Source: Diphasiastrum complanatum
Taxonomy: Eukaryota > Streptophyta > Lycopodiopsida > Lycopodiales > Lycopodiaceae
Direction: 5' to 3'
Assembly (NCBI GenBank): GCA_029204225.1
Contig: CM055092.1
Location: 63,695,260 to 63,759,259, forward strand
Length of the DNA stretch: 64,000 nt
Below the pieces are notes generated by a model. The model searched no databases. It had not been told where the DNA came from and saw nothing but the letters and a program-made list of their open reading frames with translations. Shown in pieces: positions 61,703 to 64,000 of this stretch; position 1 is the first letter of the stretch, and every line of letters starts with the position of its first letter. Made by a program: the position numbers and the translations under genes.

Positions 61703-61974
61703 ATGCCCTGCGTTGGGACTATCATGGCATTCAAGTGTCGTCTTCGTCTTCTAGTGGCTCCTCGTCCTTGAGGGCTCGAGAACTGGAAGCCTCTCCCTTT
61801 GTCTTGCGACGTGCAGCAACCCGAGTGGTAGGTCCTGCATGCAGGGATTGGCAAAGGGTTACAATTCATGATCACAAGTTTCAATTCTAAAGCTAGAACT
61901 TAAAACATGGGATGAAGCTCAAAGTTCAAACTCCCAACTTGCAAGGGCACAAGCCTCAAGGCTCAAGGGCTAAT
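61703..61974. other. Spacer between Gypsy fragment and hAT gene end
   Basis: On the minus strand it is downstream of the hAT stop codon and probably holds its 3' UTR. Repeated TTCAAAGCTTGAAATT-like words occur near 61860-62010. No polyadenylation signal was settled on. Confidence 0.35.
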
Positions 61975-64000
61975 TCAAATTTCAAAGCTTGAAATTGGAA
62001 CTTGAAATTCACTTGCAAACTGCATGGCATCATCATGGAGTAGTGCGTACACGTCCTCCACCTCCTGTGACCTTGGTGGTAGGTCTGGAGCATTCGTCAC
62101 ATCAATTTCATCTGGATTTACCTGCAGTATGTAGAACAACACATTTAGAATGTCACTAAAACTTCAAATGTCAATGTTCAAACACAATTGCAACTATCAA
62201 ATTACAATTTACCTGCATAGGCTCCCTCGCCCCCTTCAGCTTCTTCAGAAGTCGCAGATTGGCGTGCAAATACACCAACCTGTTGAGCCTGTTCCTCCTC
62301 TTCATATGAATCAGAGAGAACAAACTCCAATTTCTCTCACATGCAACCGCTGTGCAATCCTGTGAGAGAATGCGTGTGGCGAGCTTCTGCAATCGAGGAC
62401 AATCACCCCCATACTTGTCCCACCATGAAATAGGGCGCAATTGTCTGTCTTCGAGCCGCGCTCCTGGACACCCAAACTCAAGAGCCTCACGCCTACACAG
62501 TGCACACGTGAGTCGTGACAATGCACATTGAAGGTCATTCATGAGTGAGTGCTGAGTGTGACAATGTGGCCACTCACTTCATTGGGATTCAAGAAAGACT
62601 AAGGACTTGAAAAAATAACAAATGTTAGAGAATTGTCATGACTTATACCTGAAGACATTGAGATCATCCCTGAGTGAATCCTGTATGACAGGATCAGGAT
62701 AGACAGTCTCAATGTATGTGCGCCATCCCTGTCGGAGCTCTGCATCATGGAACTGATCTTCATTCCTCCATAGAGGATGAAGAATGCAAGCCATAGCGTG
62801 TAGAGGCTGATGGAACCTGTTATGTCCATGTCCTGTACAAGGGAATCGGAATAATTCCTGACGTGGATAGCCGGTCACTCCAGTTGTATGTGGTTATTAG
62901 TTATGCTACGTCATTCTGGGCATGGTCGTTACAAGTAATTAATAATCATATGAGGGCCCAGACCTATAATTGGACATAGGAGCACTTGCATGGTGATTGA
63001 CTGATATAATGCAAGAATAGGAGGTCAATAGCTTAACATAGGCTGCACGAGGATCCTAAGGGGAATATTCTCTCCTCTTGGAGAGAATACTTACCATGGA
63101 AACTCGCCCATCTCCCTATTGGAATTTTAGAATCTTGAGCCAGGTTTTCCTCTCCTCTCTTGTATTCATTCACGGTGGCTTGGGGGTGAAGGGTTAGGGT
63201 ATTGACTAGCCTCTTCATGTTGGTTGGGTGGTTTATGCTCCACATGTGTCCTTTTGGTTTGCATGTGACAGGATTCTTGAAGATCTTCACTTGGCGATCA
63301 TTATAGAACCACTCCCACCTGGCTTGCCACTTTTCTCTTATTTCTTCAACCCTATAAAATTTGAAAATCATACATCATACATGTCACATGGTACATACTA
63401 CATACTACATATCACATAAACACTCATCAATCATGTTAAGAAATAATGTATAATACAAACCTCTCTGCACAAAAGGTAGTGCAGGTGCGAATCTGCTCTC
63501 CCAGCCTGTCCATGAACTCATAGAGAAGGCCCAAAGTGTAGTCCTCTCTATCCGTAAGGCGCAGGACACTGTAAAGAGGCTGCAACCCTATGATAATGGC
63601 CCGTGCATCATCCCAAAAAGGAGATGCTAGCACAATCCTCTCAAATCGCTGAGCCTTAAGCTCTCGTGAGTGCCTCCACTCACGCCAGTGGTGTAAGACC
63701 ACCATCTGTCTCAAGCCGTCATGCACCTTCAAGAGGCGCTCTAGAACAATGAAAATAAAGCCAAACCTGGAACGAATCATGATTGCAAATTGTATTAGCT
63801 CCAACAAATCAATTATCGGATAACAACGTTGAAACTCGAAAGCAATTAGTAGTTGCTAATAAGCTATGTACTAACTTCTAAGAATCTAAGTGATGCATCA
63901 AATTTGATGAAGTAGACCTGGTGGGGGCAGGCCTCAAAATCTCGAGGCTAGAATATTTCCTGAACATGCTCAGGACCCTCGGTCTCTTGGTGACAAACCT
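61975..64000 (-). CDS. hAT transposase, C-terminal six exons
   Basis: On the minus strand exons lie at 64000(edge)-63918, 63766-63461, 63351-63319, 62816-62649, 62576-62213 and 62121-61975. Each junction has GT..AG and the phases agree; the 1101 coding bases give 366 residues and end in TGA at 61977-61975. The product shows the hAT superfamily pattern: LRPAPTRFGFIFIVLERLL, ASPFWDDARAI, TDREDYTLGLLYEFMDRL, the QPLHAMACILHPLW block, and the dimerisation domain WWDKYGGDCPRLQKLATRIL with ACERNWSLFSLIHMKRRNRL. The glutamate of ACERNWS (62336-62338) sits where the third catalytic acid of hAT enzymes is found. The N-terminal half is outside the window. The open frame suggests a recently active transposon or a host gene derived from one. 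A solo LTR sits in the 62817-63318 intron. Confidence 0.85.
62885..63270 (+). repeat. Solo LTR of the element C family, in an hAT intron
   Basis: It reads TGTATGTGGT to CATGTGACA on the plus strand and aligns with the element C LTR (TTAGTTATG.CA.GTCAT, GAGG.CCCAGA, TTGGTTGGGTGGTT..GCTCCA). No PBS or interior follows. A 5-bp target duplication was not clear. Its position is wholly within the intron (62817-63318), in antisense to the hAT gene, so the reading frame is untouched. Confidence 0.65.

Noticed and set aside
62636-62878. hAT exon starting at 62832 (after CTTGTACAG) or reading through from 62878
   Set aside because: The phase does not fit the preceding exon. The acceptor at 62817/62816 joins GCCAG to GTTCC in phase and restores the family pattern around the QPLHAMA block.

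Overview
The window is eukaryotic nuclear DNA from a land plant with a large, transposon-dominated genome. The evidence is Copia and Gypsy retroelements primed by the plant-type site TGGTATCAGAGC, spliceosomal introns with GT..AG ends, a plant class II histone deacetylase, hAT DNA elements and long CT/GA microsatellites. A fern or other seed-free plant is my guess from the general look of the sequence, not something the sequence proves.

Layout. 1-620: a rearranged copy of a repeat that recurs at 53.7-55.0 kb. 1.5-4.2 kb: 5' half of a Copia element (LTR, PBS, broken gag-protease). 4.2-4.7 kb: three copies of an 80-bp foldback unit. 7.0-7.7 kb: an hAT-type MITE with 8-bp target duplication. 9.3-15.7 kb: a structurally complete but non-coding LTR element (A). 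15.8-16.2 kb: a 425-bp long hairpin. 16.5-17.1 kb: Copia gag remnant. 17.8-20.6 kb (minus): decayed Gypsy. 24.2-29.8 kb: Copia integrase fragment joined to a second copy (B) of element A whose core is inverted. 33.5-34.0 kb (minus): a His-rich ORF, the second candidate host gene. 34.2 kb: an 84-bp tRNA-derived insertion with perfect 11-bp target duplication. 36.5-46 kb: several Copia fragments in both orientations and a related non-coding LTR element (C). 46.6-47.0 kb: Gypsy gag remnant. 48.2-52.3 kb: 3' half of a second Copia of the 1.5-kb family, whose reverse transcriptase has been replaced by unrelated sequence. 52.7-55.0 kb: coiled-coil ORF, an array of covarying hairpins, and GC-rich LTR-like sequence. 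58.4-59.8 kb: three exons of a class II histone deacetylase. 60.9-61.7 kb: Gypsy integrase (minus). 62.0-64.0 kb (minus): C-terminal 366 codons of an hAT transposase in six exons with an open frame, with a solo LTR inside one intron.

Only three stretches look like intact coding sequence: the deacetylase exons, the hAT transposase exons and, less surely, the His-rich ORF. The rest is retrotransposon DNA in different states of decay. The most unusual signals are the hairpin array at 53584-53754 (stems differ but pair, loop conserved), the inversion inside element B, the foreign segment in the Copia element at 50.7-51.5 kb, and the precise tRNA-like insertion at 34.2 kb.
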